Positions 63,913 through 64,000 of a DNA stretch of 64,000 nt are shown in pieces; the first letter of the stretch is position 1, and each line of letters starts with the position of its first letter. The position numbers and the translations under genes are program-made. The notes beneath the pieces were generated by a model, which was not told where the DNA came from, made no database searches, and saw only the letters and a list, made by a program, of their open reading frames with translations. Source of the stretch: Alentia gelatinosa (lineage: Eukaryota; Annelida; Polychaeta; Phyllodocida; Polynoidae); assembly GCA_950022655.1 (NCBI GenBank), contig OX465591.1:49280478-49344477 (forward strand), written 5' to 3'.

Positions 63913-64000
63913 ACTGGAGCCAGTCCCTGTGTTCCAGCGAGGAGGGTAGCCATAGGGTGAAGGGACTGGAGCCAGTCCTTGTATCCCAGCGAGGAGGGTA
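63913..64000 (-). mobile_element. Helentron-like minisatellite, minus strand, cut by window end (copy H9)
   Basis: ACTGGAGCCAGTCCCTGTGT, CCAGCGAGGAGGGTAGCCAT is the inverse H1 unit, nearly two copies. It probably continues past the window. Confidence 0.65.

Overview
The window looks like nuclear DNA from an animal, most plausibly a repeat-rich marine invertebrate. A lophotrochozoan such as a mollusc would fit, but no lineage-diagnostic gene is present. The evidence for an animal is a tRNA-derived SINE, TIR elements, Helentron-like elements with a 3' hairpin, CA microsatellites, polyadenylated 3' ends and CpG-rich patches. There are no bacterial operons, no rRNA genes, no free-standing tRNA genes, no CRISPR arrays and no intact transposase, reverse transcriptase or cellular protein gene. 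Almost every long open frame is a tandem repeat read through without stops. The only coding candidates are short possible first exons in promoter-like sequence (13.6, 33.2, 40.7 and 43.7 kb), all low confidence.

Layout. 0-8 kb: Helentron-like element with minisatellite, then 11-, 70-, 53-, 73- and 16-bp arrays. 8-9 kb: first two-letter heptamer array. 9.7-15.7 kb: 70- and 44-bp arrays, a SINE copy blown up from inside into eight 93-bp units, then 40/48- and 41-bp arrays. 16.3-18.6 kb: 30-bp satellite with a 630-bp higher-order duplication. 19-26 kb: fold-back elements, 39- and 45-bp arrays, a large TIR element with internal inverted arms, and a second Helentron-like copy. 26.5-28.9 kb: second and third heptamer arrays. 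29-38 kb: fold-backs, a TA-flanked TIR element, a TIR amplified in tandem, and 17- and 28-bp arrays. 38-41.4 kb: consecutive MITEs, a CRE-like cluster, and a promoter/exon candidate whose splice donor is tandemly repeated. 41.9-45.6 kb: 54-bp array, CpG island, purine-rich array. 46-55 kb: more dispersed families, a 71-bp array and a G/C-tract TIR element. 56-61 kb: polyA-ended sequences, an intact SINE, 68- and 46-bp arrays. 61-64 kb: dispersed repeats, a pogo-like TIR and a third Helentron-like minisatellite.

The main biological signal is how satellites start. In at least seven places a tandem array can be matched to a single-copy stretch of a dispersed element in the same window: SINE core, element terminus, TIR, hairpin arm, or tail of a dispersed repeat. 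A second signal is a fold-back family whose long hairpins are capped by GCGAAGC, a heptamer known for forming an exceptionally stable DNA mini-hairpin. Copy counts and boundaries were read by eye and are approximate.
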